From positions 6,565,445 through 6,629,444 of the forward strand of contig NZ_CM001165.1 in NCBI RefSeq assembly GCF_000213055.1: 64,000 nucleotides of DNA, read 5' to 3'. Shown piece by piece: positions 1 through 7,942 of this stretch. The translations under genes and the position numbers were made by a program. The stretch comes from Streptomyces sp. Tu6071. Lineage in GTDB: Bacteria; Actinomycetota; Actinomycetes; Streptomycetales; Streptomycetaceae. The first letter of the stretch is position 1. Each line of letters begins with the position of its first letter. The notes beneath the pieces are model-generated. The model saw nothing but the letters and a program-made list of their open reading frames with translations, had not been told where the DNA came from and ran no database searches.

Positions 1-1263
1 CGCAACGAGGCGGGACTCGCGGGCTACAAGGAGTCGATGACCTGCCACCTCGGGGACTTCGAGGAGTACTCGCGGCTGCGCAGGCAGCTCAAGGACCGCG
101 AGAACGAACTCGCCCGCGAGGGCGTCAACCAGCGGCGCGCCGCGGCTGCCGCCGCGCTGGAGAAGCTGCGCCCCGGCGACATCATCCACGTGCCGACGGG
201 CAAGTTCGCCGGGCTCGCCCTGGTCCTGGACCCGGGCGTTCCGGCCGGGCGCGCGGTCGGTGGCCGCCGCGGGCGCGACTTCGACGCCTTCGACGGGCCC
301 CGCCCGCTCGTACTGACCGCCGAGCGGCAGGTCAAGCGGCTCAACGGCGTCGACTTCCCGGTGCCCGTCGAGGCCCTGGACCGGATGCGCGTGCCGAAGT
401 CCTTCAACGCGCGCAGCCCCCAGTCCCGCCGCGACCTCGCCTCGGCGCTGCGCACCAAGGCCGGGCACCTCGTCCCCGAGCGGCACCGCAAGGGCCGTGC
501 CGAGGCCGCGGACGACCGCGAGATCAACCGGCTGCGCACCGAACTGCGCGCGCACCCCTGCCACGGCTGCTCCGAGCGCGAGGACCACGCGCGCTGGGCC
601 GAGCGGTACCACCGGCTGCTGCGCGACACGAAGCAGTTGGAGCGCCGTATCGAGGGCCGGACGAACACCATCGCGCGCACCTTCGACCGGATCGTCGCGC
701 TCCTGACCGAACTCGACTACCTGCGTGGGGAACAGGTCACCGAGCACGGCCGGCGGCTCGCGCGGCTCTACGGGGAACTCGACCTGCTCGCCTCCGAGTG
801 CCTGCGCGCCGGGGTCTGGGAGGGCCTCGGCCCGGCCGAGCTGGCCGCCTGCGCCTCCGCGCTCGTCTACGAGTCGCGCTCGGGGGACGACGCGGGCGCG
901 CCCAAGGTGCCCTCGGGCAAGGTGACGTCGGCGCTCACCGAGATGGTGCGCCTCTGGGGCAGGCTCGACGCGGTCGAGGAGGACTTCGGGATCAGCCGGA
1001 CCGAGGGCGTCGGCCAGCGCGAGCCGGATCTCGGCTTCGCCTGGGCCGCGTACGAGTGGGCCTCGGGCAAGGGGCTCGACGAGGTGCTGCGCGAGGCGGA
1101 GATGCCGGCCGGCGACTTCGTGCGGTGGACGAAGCAGATCATCGACGTCCTCGGCCAGATCGCCGCGGCGGCCCCCGGCCAGGGGAGCACGGTGCCGAAG
1201 GCCGCCCGCCGGGCGGTGGACGGGCTCCTGCGCGGAGTGGTCGCGTACACCTCGGTGAGCTGA
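1..1263 (+). CDS. HelY-like DEAD/DEAH-box RNA helicase, C-terminal part (cut by window edge)
   Basis: The frame is open from base 1, so the gene begins upstream; about 420 C-terminal residues are present. No helicase motifs I-VI are visible, as they would lie further upstream. What is seen is a charged linker, then the 'CHGCSEREDH' segment and an all-helical tail ending 'RRAVDGLLRGVVAYTSVS', which fits the DSHCT-type C-terminal domain of Ski2/Mtr4-like bacterial helicases. The family unwinds RNA in turnover or processing. In streptomycetes a helicase of this kind precedes the rar conservon, and the same order is seen here. A strong hairpin terminator follows the stop. The family call rests on this C-terminal part and context. 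Confidence 0.78.
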   Translation, partial: RNEAGLAGYKESMTCHLGDFEEYSRLRRQLKDRENELAREGVNQRRAAAAAALEKLRPGDIIHVPTGKFAGLALVLDPGVPAGRAVGGRRGRDFDAFDGPRPLVLTAERQVKRLNGVDFPVPVEALDRMRVPKSFNARSPQSRRDLASALRTKAGHLVPERHRKGRAEAADDREINRLRTELRAHPCHGCSEREDHARWAERYHRLLRDTKQLERRIEGRTNTIARTFDRIVALLTELDYLRGEQVTEHGRRLARLYGELDLLASECLRAGVWEGLGPAELAACASALVYESRSGDDAGAPKVPSGKVTSALTEMVRLWGRLDAVEEDFGISRTEGVGQREPDLGFAWAAYEWASGKGLDEVLREAEMPAGDFVRWTKQIIDVLGQIAAAAPGQGSTVPKAARRAVDGLLRGVVAYTSVS

Positions 1264-1315
1264 GAAGGCGGGCGATCGATTTCAGTCGCTACTGATCGGA
1301 ATTGATCTCGAAAGA

Positions 1316-1365
1316 AAGAAGGCGGGTCTCATTTCCTCGCGGGGGAATGAGTCCCGCCTTCTTTT
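1316..1365 (+). terminator. Intrinsic terminator after the helicase gene
   Basis: An 18-nt stem (1316-1333 with 1346-1363) has a single mismatch, a 12-nt loop and ends in TTTT. It is among the most canonical Rho-independent terminators in the window and separates the helicase from the conservon. Confidence 0.88.
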
Positions 1366-1680
1366 GTGCGAAAAAGTATTAGCGCATATGTGCGTCGGTG
1401 GAGCCGAAAGGGTGAACGCGACCCGCCTGACCTGCGTGGATGCCCGGCGGGCGAGGTGGGACAAGCCGCTTTCCCCGCCCCTGTTGGCGTATAAATGGGC
1501 TCGATTCTAGGCCGCGCGCGGTGCGCCATGGGCTTGCTCGCGGAATATGACACCCGGCGCGTCGAGGCGCACTAGGCTCGCCGACGCAGCGCCCCGGTCC
1601 CCCGGTCGTGTCCCTTACGCATGCCCGTACCCCGGACCGGATCGCGCCGTCCTTTCCGTCGATCGCGCTTGAGGGCATAC
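1366..1680 (+). promoter_or_regulatory. Upstream region of the conservon operon
   Basis: This 315-nt non-coding stretch has no credible gene. It is locally AT-richer (around 1370-1395 and 1485-1515, including 'GGCGTATAAATGGG'), so the cvnA promoter is probably here. No sigma-factor consensus could be assigned with confidence. A weak SD-like GAGGGC at 1669-1674 precedes the ATG at 1681. Confidence 0.4.
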
Positions 1681-3420
1681 ATGGTGAGTGTCGCTTCACC
1701 CCCCGCTTCGCCTCCCGCCGTCCGGCCGGCGCCTCTGCCGAGGATGCTGCTGACCGGCCTCCCGCTCCTGGCGGCCACCGTGGTGGCGGGCTCGTTCCTG
1801 ACCGGGGCCGCCAGGATCACGGCGCTCGCCGGGGGAGTGGTCGCCCTCGCGCTCGGGCTCGCCCTCACCGCCGAGGTCGTTCGCGGCCAGCGGGCCCGGG
1901 TGGCCGAGTACCGCGCCTACCGCCGCCATCTCACAGAGGTCCAGAACCTCGTGGACACCAACGACGAGCGCCTCTACTACCTGACCGACGTCGTCCTGCC
2001 CCGCATCCACGAACTCGCCTGCGCCGGGATCATGGACCGGCGCATGGAAGAGCTGATCCGTGAGTACCCGAAGTGGCGCGAGGACTTCACGGACCCGGAA
2101 CTGCACCTCGTCAGCTCCATCATCGGCTCCCTGCACGAGATGGAGAACATCCGTCACTCCACGGTGTGGCACTACATCAACATCACCCGCAGGCTCCAGG
2201 CCGTCGCGCACTCCATGTCCGAGGAACTGCGCGAGATGGAGGAACGCCACGGCCGCGCGCCCGAGTTCTTCGACGACCTGCTCCGGGTCGACCACGCCTG
2301 CTCGATGATGATCCGCTGGGCGGACGACCTCGCCACCCTCGGCGGCGGTCGTCCCAGCCGCCGCTGGCCCGGACCCGTGTCGCTGCTCAGCACGCTGCGC
2401 GGGGCACAGGGGCGCATCCTCGAATTCCCGCGCATCCACATCATGGACATCCCGGACATCGACCTCAAGGGCAACGAGACCGAGGGCGTCCTCCAGGCCG
2501 TCGCCGAGCTGATGGACAACGGCTGCAAGTACTCCGCGCCCAGCTCCAAGGTCTTCGTCAGCGCGATGCGCGTGGAGAAGGGCATCTCGATCTCGGTCGA
2601 GGACCAGGGCGGCAGCACCGACATGATCGACAAGATCATGTCCCGCTTCAAGAACATCTACCGCTACGCCAAGACCAACCGGGACATCGGCCAGTACCGC
2701 TACGAGACGGGCATCGGCTACTTCGTCCTCGGACGTCTGTGCCTCAGCTACGAGATGAACCTGGAGGTCCGCCCCTCGGCCTACGGCGGCCTGCGCGCCA
2801 TCCTCTTCGTGCCCGAGCACCTGATCGAGGGCATCAACATCGACTACCCCGCCCTCAAGCGCAAGCGCCTGCTCGCGCACGGGATCGGCGCCGAGGCGGT
2901 GCCGCGCTTCGACGAGAACGACGAGCCGATCGTGCCGCTCCCGCGCCGGGAGCACATCCCCTACAGCAAGTACGCGGGACCGCCCGAGCGGAACGAGGAC
3001 GGCGAGGCGATCCCGCCCACGACACCGCCCGACGCGCCGGTCTACACCGAGCGCACCCCCGAGGGCCTGCCCCAGCGCCGCCGCACGATGCCGTACCACC
3101 CGGGCGTCGGCTTCGCCCAGTACGCCACCGAGGAGGAGTACCTCGCGGAGCAGGCGAGCATCGCGGAGCAGACGGAGATCAACATGCGCGCCGCCGCCGC
3201 CGAGTCGTGGAACGGCCCGGTGGGGGACCGCGAGGCGCCGTACGGGACGGGCCGCGGGACAGCGCGCGAGGACGACTGGGAGCAGCCCGAGCCCGGGATC
3301 GCGATGGCCGCCTTCTTCGCGGCGGCCAAGGGCGGGGGCCTCCCCGAGGGACACGGCGAGCCGGAGAAGAAGCCCGCCGACAGCGAGTACGACGACATCG
3401 AAGAGGGGGACGAGTACTGA
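1681..3420 (+). CDS. rarA: Conservon sensor-kinase-like protein CvnA/RarA
   Basis: First gene of a conservon, a streptomycete operon encoding a membrane-associated complex likened to G-protein-coupled regulation. The 579-residue protein has two hydrophobic segments near residues 20-40 and 44-62, a helical region with 'DDLLRVDHACSMMI' in the DHp position, and an HATPase_c domain with N-box 'ELMDNGCKYSAPSS'. The G1-like box is 'VEDQGGS' and the G2 position reads 'TGIGYFVLGRL'. The tail (from about 400) is acidic and disordered-looking. The start at 1681 was chosen because GAGGGC lies just upstream and the hydrophobic N-terminus follows directly. The last codons overlap the ATG of the next gene (TGATG). 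No response-regulator gene adjoins it, as is usual for conservons. The rar/cvn9 assignment is from synteny. Confidence 0.85.
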   Translation: MVSVASPPASPPAVRPAPLPRMLLTGLPLLAATVVAGSFLTGAARITALAGGVVALALGLALTAEVVRGQRARVAEYRAYRRHLTEVQNLVDTNDERLYYLTDVVLPRIHELACAGIMDRRMEELIREYPKWREDFTDPELHLVSSIIGSLHEMENIRHSTVWHYINITRRLQAVAHSMSEELREMEERHGRAPEFFDDLLRVDHACSMMIRWADDLATLGGGRPSRRWPGPVSLLSTLRGAQGRILEFPRIHIMDIPDIDLKGNETEGVLQAVAELMDNGCKYSAPSSKVFVSAMRVEKGISISVEDQGGSTDMIDKIMSRFKNIYRYAKTNRDIGQYRYETGIGYFVLGRLCLSYEMNLEVRPSAYGGLRAILFVPEHLIEGINIDYPALKRKRLLAHGIGAEAVPRFDENDEPIVPLPRREHIPYSKYAGPPERNEDGEAIPPTTPPDAPVYTERTPEGLPQRRRTMPYHPGVGFAQYATEEEYLAEQASIAEQTEINMRAAAAESWNGPVGDREAPYGTGRGTAREDDWEQPEPGIAMAAFFAAAKGGGLPEGHGEPEKKPADSEYDDIEEGDEY

Positions 3421-3818
3421 TGCCGCAGTTCGATCAACTGCTCAAGGAGCTGGACGACACGGTGGCCGGGGTCCACCAGATCGTGGTCCTCTCCGCCGAC
3501 GGGCTCCAGATCGCCCGGCACGGCGGGGAGCAGGACGCCGCCGACCGCGTCGCCGCCGCCTGCGCCGGGCTCCAGAGCCTCGCCGCGGCCGTGGGCCAGG
3601 AACTCCCCGGCTCCAAGGGCCAGATGCAGATGGTCGTCATCGAGGTGGACGAGGGCTACTTCTATCTCATGGCGGCCGGGACCGGCGCGTACCTCGCGGT
3701 CCTCGCCGACGCGCGCACCGAGGCCGGAGTCGTCGGCCACCGCATGCGGGAACTCGCCCGGCGCCTCGGCCCGCACCTGACGAGCCCGCCGCGCCGGACG
3801 GGCACCGTCGTCCGATGA
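3420..3818 (+). CDS. rarB: Roadblock/LC7-domain protein CvnB/RarB
   Basis: This 132-residue roadblock/LC7 protein is the second conservon component. It begins 'MPQFDQLLKELDDTVAGVHQ' and keeps the family's 'VVLSADGLQIARHG' strand-turn-strand and the central 'AAACAGLQSLAAAVG' helix. Proteins of this fold act as small homodimeric platforms for Ras-like GTPases, fitting a role as partner of CvnD encoded two genes downstream. Its ATG overlaps the cvnA stop by one base (TGATG), and its own stop overlaps the cvnC start (ATGA), indicating translational coupling in one operon. Confidence 0.92.
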   Translation: MPQFDQLLKELDDTVAGVHQIVVLSADGLQIARHGGEQDAADRVAAACAGLQSLAAAVGQELPGSKGQMQMVVIEVDEGYFYLMAAGTGAYLAVLADARTEAGVVGHRMRELARRLGPHLTSPPRRTGTVVR

Positions 3819-4315
3819 CCATCCCTTCCCGGCGCAGGCGCCGCAGCACGCAGGAGAGCCCGGCACCGGGCGGTGCCACGCGGGGGAGCCCGCACCAGGA
3901 CGGCACGGCGGCGGAGCGGGACGGCACGACGGACGACGGTCCGCGGCCGGACGGTACGGCGGGGGAGGAACCCCGGAAGGCCGGCGGGCCGGGGCAGCCG
4001 GGGCGCTTCTACGCGCTCACCGGCGGCCGGGGCGGCGGAGAGGAGATCGACCTCGTCTCGCTCGTCCAGACCGTCGCCGTCCCCGCCGCCGGGCTCCAGC
4101 CCGAAGCCGCCGCGGTCCTGCGCCTGTGCCGGACCTCGCTCTCGGCCGCCGAGCTCTCGGCCTACCTGCGGCTGCCGTTCGGCGTCGTGGCCGCGCTCCT
4201 GGCCGGGCTGCACACCGAAGGGCTCGTACGAATCCTGCGCCCGGTGCGGCCGTCGCACGACACAGCCGACCGTTCCCTCCTCGAAGCGGTGATGCATGGA
4301 CTTCAACGACTCTGA
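3815..4315 (+). CDS. rarC: DUF742 conservon protein CvnC/RarC
   Basis: A 166-residue DUF742 protein, the third conservon component. The first ~65 residues are low-complexity and polar (Arg, Gly, Thr, Pro-rich). The DUF742 domain follows, starting 'RFYALTGGRGG' and containing the winged-helix-like 'ICR(T)SLSAAELSAYLRLPFGVV..LLAGLHTEGLV' pattern seen in the family. The ATG overlaps the cvnB stop by four bases. Its 3' end overlaps the start of cvnD by 20 bases. No enzymatic role is known; in S. coelicolor Cvn proteins interact physically with one another. Confidence 0.9.
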   Translation: MTIPSRRRRRSTQESPAPGGATRGSPHQDGTAAERDGTTDDGPRPDGTAGEEPRKAGGPGQPGRFYALTGGRGGGEEIDLVSLVQTVAVPAAGLQPEAAAVLRLCRTSLSAAELSAYLRLPFGVVAALLAGLHTEGLVRILRPVRPSHDTADRSLLEAVMHGLQRL

Positions 4316-4919
4316 CCTCCTCCCCGGCCCGCGGACCGAGGACCTGCTCCCGGACACCGTCACGGCGGGCGTGAAGCTCGTCGTCGTCGGCGGCTTCGGC
4401 GTCGGCAAGACGACGATGGTCGGCTCGGTGAGCGAGATCAGGCCGCTCACCACCGAGGAGACGATGTCCAAGGCGAGCATCGGGGTGGACAGCCTCTTCC
4501 GCACCCGGGCGAAGACCGCGACGACGGTGGCGATGGACTTCGGCCGCATCCGCATCAACGACGAACTCGTCCTCTACCTCTTCGGCACCCCGGGCCAGGA
4601 ACGCTTCTGGTTCCTGTGGAACGGGCTCTTCGAAGGGGCGCTCGGCGGGGTGGTGCTCGTCGACACCCGCCGGCTGGAGACGAGCTTCGAGGTGATGGGG
4701 CGGCTGGAGGAGCAGGGCGTGCCGTACGTCGTCGCCGTCAACCGCTTCCCGAAGTCGCCCCGTTACCCGGCGGAGACGCTGCGCGCCGCGCTCGACCTGC
4801 CCGCAGAGGTCCCGATCGTGGAGTGCGACGCCCGCGAACGCGCCTCCAGCAGGGACGTCCTCCTCGCGCTCGTCCACTACCTGGGCGTGATCGCGGACAG
4901 GCGGGGCCTGCGGACCTGA
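4296..4919 (+). CDS. rarD: Ras-like GTPase CvnD/RarD
   Basis: A 207-residue small GTPase, the conservon G-protein. P-loop 'GGFGVGKTT' lies near residues 28-36 and switch II 'GTPGQERF' near residues 95-102. The G4 position reads 'AVNRFPKS' rather than NKxD, as is common for CvnD proteins, so guanine specificity relies on a variant motif. Translation starts inside the last 20 bases of cvnC. A 209-nt spacer with a short tandem repeat separates it from the P450 gene. Presumed partners are CvnA, CvnB and CvnC at the inner membrane face. Confidence 0.9.
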   Translation: MDFNDSDLLPGPRTEDLLPDTVTAGVKLVVVGGFGVGKTTMVGSVSEIRPLTTEETMSKASIGVDSLFRTRAKTATTVAMDFGRIRINDELVLYLFGTPGQERFWFLWNGLFEGALGGVVLVDTRRLETSFEVMGRLEEQGVPYVVAVNRFPKSPRYPAETLRAALDLPAEVPIVECDARERASSRDVLLALVHYLGVIADRRGLRT

Positions 4920-4965
4920 GCCGGAACGCGCGGGCCCTCGCACCCGCAGGCACTCGCACCCGCAC

Positions 4966-5015
4966 GTCCTCGCACCCGCCCCGTCCTCGCACCCGCCCCG
5001 TCCTCGCACCCGCGC
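4966..5015 (+). repeat. Three tandem 17-nt repeats between rarD and the P450
   Basis: The unit GTCCTCGCACCCGCCCC begins at 4966, 4983 and 5000 (the third copy is partial). Related 'CTCGCACCCGC' pieces start near 4938 and 4953. It is non-coding and of unknown function; slippage-prone sequence is the simplest reading. Confidence 0.8.
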
Positions 5016-5128
5016 GGACGGCCCCGCACGCCTGGCACTCGCGCGCCCCGGTACCCGTCCGACCCGCACCCGCACATCCTCCATGCCCCGCACCTCTCCA
5101 CCCCCGGCCCCCTTCTCCCGGAGTTCCC

Positions 5129-6763
5129 GTGACCACACCCGTCCCGCCCGAGGGCGCCGTCCCGCCGCCCGGCTGCCCCGCCCACGCCTCCGCCGCCCCG
5201 GCCCGCCCGAGCCCCGACTACTCCGGCGTGCCCGCTCCCGAGGGGCGCGACCCGGCGACCGAGGTGGACAACCCCAACATCGGCCCCGGCCGGGCCCGCA
5301 GGCTCAACGGCCCGGACGCCGAGCGCGACCAGCAGGGGCTCTACGACACGCTGCGCCTGGAGTACGGAGAAGTCGCCCCCGTGCTGCTGCCCCGGGACGT
5401 GCCCGCCTGGCTCGTGCTCGGCCACGAGGAGAACCGCTTCGTGTGCGCGCACCCGGAGCTGTTCACCACGGACGGCCGCGAGTGGCGCCTGCTCCAGGAC
5501 GGCACCGTCGGCCCCGACCACCCCATGGCGCCCATCTTCATGTGGCAGCCCGTCTGCGCCTTCGTCGAGGGCGAGGAGCACGAGCGGCTGCGCGAGCCCC
5601 TGGAGGAGAACCTGCGCGTCACCGACCTGCGCGAACTGCGCAGGCTCGTGCAGACGGGCACGTACACGCTCCTCAACGACCTGTGCGAGGAGGGTTTCTG
5701 CGACCTCACCGAGGACTACTGCGAGCGCCTCCCGATGATCGTGCTGCTCGGCCTCTTCGGCATGTCGCACCTGTACGACGACCGTTTCCTCGAAGCGGCC
5801 CGCGACCTCATCAAGGGCACCGAGACCGCCAACGCGAGCAACGAGCACCTCATGAGGCTCTTCCGCGCCGAGGTCGAGCGGGCGCGGGCCGAGCCGGGCG
5901 ACGACTTCGCCTCACAACTCCTCGCCCACCGGGCCGGGATGAACGCGCGCGAGGTCTCCGAGCACCTGCGCATCGTCCTCATCGCCGCGTACGAGACCAC
6001 GGCGAACCTCCTCGCCAACGCGATGCGCATCCTGCTGGTCCAGATGGAGGTGCGCGGCCGGGTCGGCGCCGGGCGGCTCAACATCTACGAGGCGATCGAG
6101 CAGGCCCTGTGGGACGAGCCGCCCTTCAGCGCCATGCTCGGGCGCTACGCGCTCCAGGACGTGGAGGTGGGCGGGCGGCTCATCAGGAAGGGCGACGCCG
6201 TCATGCTCGGCTACGCCGCGGGGAACGTGGACACCCGCGTGCGTCCCGAACTCGACGCGCCGGTACGGGACAACCGCTCCCACCTCGCCTTCGGCCGCGG
6301 CCCGCACGCCTGCCCCGGGCAGTACCTGGGCCGTCAGCTCTGCCAGCTCGCGCTGGACGACCTGCTCGCCTGGTTCCCCGACATGCGCCTCGCGGTGCCC
6401 TCCTCGCAACTGCGCTGGTCGGGCTCGCTGCTGAGCCGTCACCTCGTGGAGCTGCCAGTCCGCTTCGAACCGCGCTCCCAGCGCGACGAGGAGAGCATCG
6501 GCACCTTCGGGGTCCCGCTCCCCAAGGGCGCGGGCATCTTCCCGCCGCCCGACGAGGAGCACGACCTGATGCCCGTCGAGGTCCCGGAGAAGGTTCTCGA
6601 AGCCGAGCGGGAGGCGGGGGAGTGGCGGGCGGCCAAGAAGAGGCGCGAGCAGGCCGAACAGGACGGTCCCGCCTCGGTGGACGCCGCCGGTGGTGCGGGC
6701 GCGGAGGCCGAGGCGCTGCTCCCGGGGCCGCGTCGCCCGCTGCGGGACTGGCTGCGGCGCTGA
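5129..6763 (+). CDS. rarE: Conservon-linked cytochrome P450 lacking the ExxR motif (CYP157-like)
   Basis: A 544-residue P450 starting at GTG 5129 (SD-like GGAG at 5120-5123). The heme loop 'FGRGPHACPGQYLG' is intact, with proximal Cys at residue 395, and the I-helix carries A-Y-E-T-T (E289, T290, T291). At the K-helix, where nearly all P450s have ExxR, residues 324-328 read E-Q-A-L-W. This is close to the EQSLW reported for S. coelicolor CYP157C1, so the enzyme belongs to the P450s without the ExxR arginine. N- and C-terminal extensions (~70 and ~95 residues, Pro/Ala/Glu-rich) make it longer than typical ~400-residue soluble P450s. Substrate is unknown. It follows the conservon genes in the same direction and is probably co-transcribed. 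Assignment to the CYP157 rather than CYP156 family is uncertain. Confidence 0.85.
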   Translation: MTTPVPPEGAVPPPGCPAHASAAPARPSPDYSGVPAPEGRDPATEVDNPNIGPGRARRLNGPDAERDQQGLYDTLRLEYGEVAPVLLPRDVPAWLVLGHEENRFVCAHPELFTTDGREWRLLQDGTVGPDHPMAPIFMWQPVCAFVEGEEHERLREPLEENLRVTDLRELRRLVQTGTYTLLNDLCEEGFCDLTEDYCERLPMIVLLGLFGMSHLYDDRFLEAARDLIKGTETANASNEHLMRLFRAEVERARAEPGDDFASQLLAHRAGMNAREVSEHLRIVLIAAYETTANLLANAMRILLVQMEVRGRVGAGRLNIYEAIEQALWDEPPFSAMLGRYALQDVEVGGRLIRKGDAVMLGYAAGNVDTRVRPELDAPVRDNRSHLAFGRGPHACPGQYLGRQLCQLALDDLLAWFPDMRLAVPSSQLRWSGSLLSRHLVELPVRFEPRSQRDEESIGTFGVPLPKGAGIFPPPDEEHDLMPVEVPEKVLEAEREAGEWRAAKKRREQAEQDGPASVDAAGGAGAEAEALLPGPRRPLRDWLRR

Positions 6764-6770
6764 CCACCGC

Positions 6771-7742
6771 TCAGTCGCGCGCGGTACGGGCCCAACGCAG
6801 CGGGTCGTGCCAGGCGGTGAGCGTGCGCCCGCTCGTGAAGCGGCGCCGCTCACCGCTCAGCGGGTCCGTGAACTCGACCGACCTGGCGAGGAGTTGGAGC
6901 GGGCGGCGGTAGTCGGTGGGGTCCGGGTCCGTGACGCGCGGGTAGAGGGGGTCGCCGAGGAGGGGCAGGCCGAGGCCGTTCATGTGCGCCCGCAACTGGT
7001 GGGTGCGGCCGGTGCGGGGGAGCAGCCGGTAGCGGGCGAGGAGCGGGGGAGTGCCGGCGAGGGCGGGGGCGGTGCGCACGCCGAGGAGTTCCACGCGGGT
7101 CTCGCTGTTCGGCTCGGCGCCCGCGACCTCGCGCGCCGCCATCTCGCCGCGCTCCTTGACGAGATGGCTGCGGACCGTGCGGGGCAGGGACAGCGCGGGC
7201 GCGTGGGCGGCGACCGCCTCGTACTCCTTGCGCACCTCCTTGCGCGCGAAGAGCGACTGGTACGCGCCGCGATCCCCGGGCCTGACGACGAAGAGGACGA
7301 GCCCGGCGGTGAGGCGGTCGAGGCGGTGCGCGGGGCTCAGCGCCGGGATGCCCAGGTCCCGGCGCAGGCGGGCGAGCGCGGTCTCGGTGATGTGGCTGCC
7401 GCGCGGGGTGGTGGCGAGGAAGTGCGGTTTGTCGACGACGAGGAGGTGGTCGTCGCGGTGCACGACGCGGAGCGGGAAGGGGACGGCGGGCTCGGGCGCG
7501 CGGGTGCGGTGGAACCAGTACGTGCCGCCGGGGCCGCGCTCCCCGCCGTGCGCGGGACGCCCGCCCGCGTCGACGAACTCGCCCGCGCCGAGCATCGCGT
7601 CGACGACGGCCGACGGCACGGGGAGCCGTTCGCGGAGATAGGCACGCAGGGTGCCCTCGTGGGCGTCGGGGACGCGCAGGCGGATGGCGTCGATGCCGTC
7701 CCGCTGGGGGAGGGGGGAAGGAGGACGGGGACGGCGCGGCAC
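6771..7742 (-). CDS. RluA-family RNA pseudouridine synthase
   Basis: A 323-residue pseudouridine synthase. The catalytic motif 'PAHRLDRLTAGLVLF' carries the essential Asp, and 'RTGRTHQLRAHMNGLGLPLLGDPLY' is the RluA-class C-terminal signature. It isomerises specific uridines in rRNA or tRNA; the target cannot be read from sequence. The start is GTG 7742, because there is no in-frame ATG close upstream and the conserved part begins within 30 residues. It converges on the P450 gene, with 7 bases between their stops. Upstream lies the dispersed repeat copy at 7773-7931. Confidence 0.88.
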   Translation of the reverse strand: MPRRPRPPSPLPQRDGIDAIRLRVPDAHEGTLRAYLRERLPVPSAVVDAMLGAGEFVDAGGRPAHGGERGPGGTYWFHRTRAPEPAVPFPLRVVHRDDHLLVVDKPHFLATTPRGSHITETALARLRRDLGIPALSPAHRLDRLTAGLVLFVVRPGDRGAYQSLFARKEVRKEYEAVAAHAPALSLPRTVRSHLVKERGEMAAREVAGAEPNSETRVELLGVRTAPALAGTPPLLARYRLLPRTGRTHQLRAHMNGLGLPLLGDPLYPRVTDPDPTDYRRPLQLLARSVEFTDPLSGERRRFTSGRTLTAWHDPLRWARTARD

Positions 7743-7772
7743 GAGACCAAGGGTACGGGGACGCTTCTCATG

Positions 7773-7931
7773 GCGTCGGCTTCGCCTCCGGGAGCGCCGG
7801 TGCCGGTGTCGGGAGACTCGACGTGCTCGGCCACTCGTTCCTCGCGACCTGCGCGCGACGAGCCTCCCGACACCGTCGCGCTCCCTTCGGCTCGGCCGAC
7901 GCTGCTCGGCCCTGCGGGCCTCGGCGGGTGG
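7773..7931 (+). repeat. Dispersed intergenic repeat, copy A (long form)
   Basis: The first 39 bases (7773-7811) match 14683-14721 exactly. After a 7-base divergent stretch, CGACGTGCTCGGCC follows, then a 65-base insert absent from copy B, then the shared block GACGCTGCTCGGCCCTGCGG and beyond. The insert is bounded by CTCGGCC direct repeats. Copy A also contains a perfect 12-bp inverted repeat (7804-7815 with 7864-7875). It fills the gap between the siderophore-interacting protein gene and the pseudouridine synthase gene. Confidence 0.85.
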
Positions 7932-7942
7932 GTCCGCGTCTT

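Noticed and set aside
1696..3354. Long minus-strand open frame opposite cvnA
   Set aside because: Val/Leu/Asp/Gly-rich shadow of a high-GC gene, without start context or motifs.
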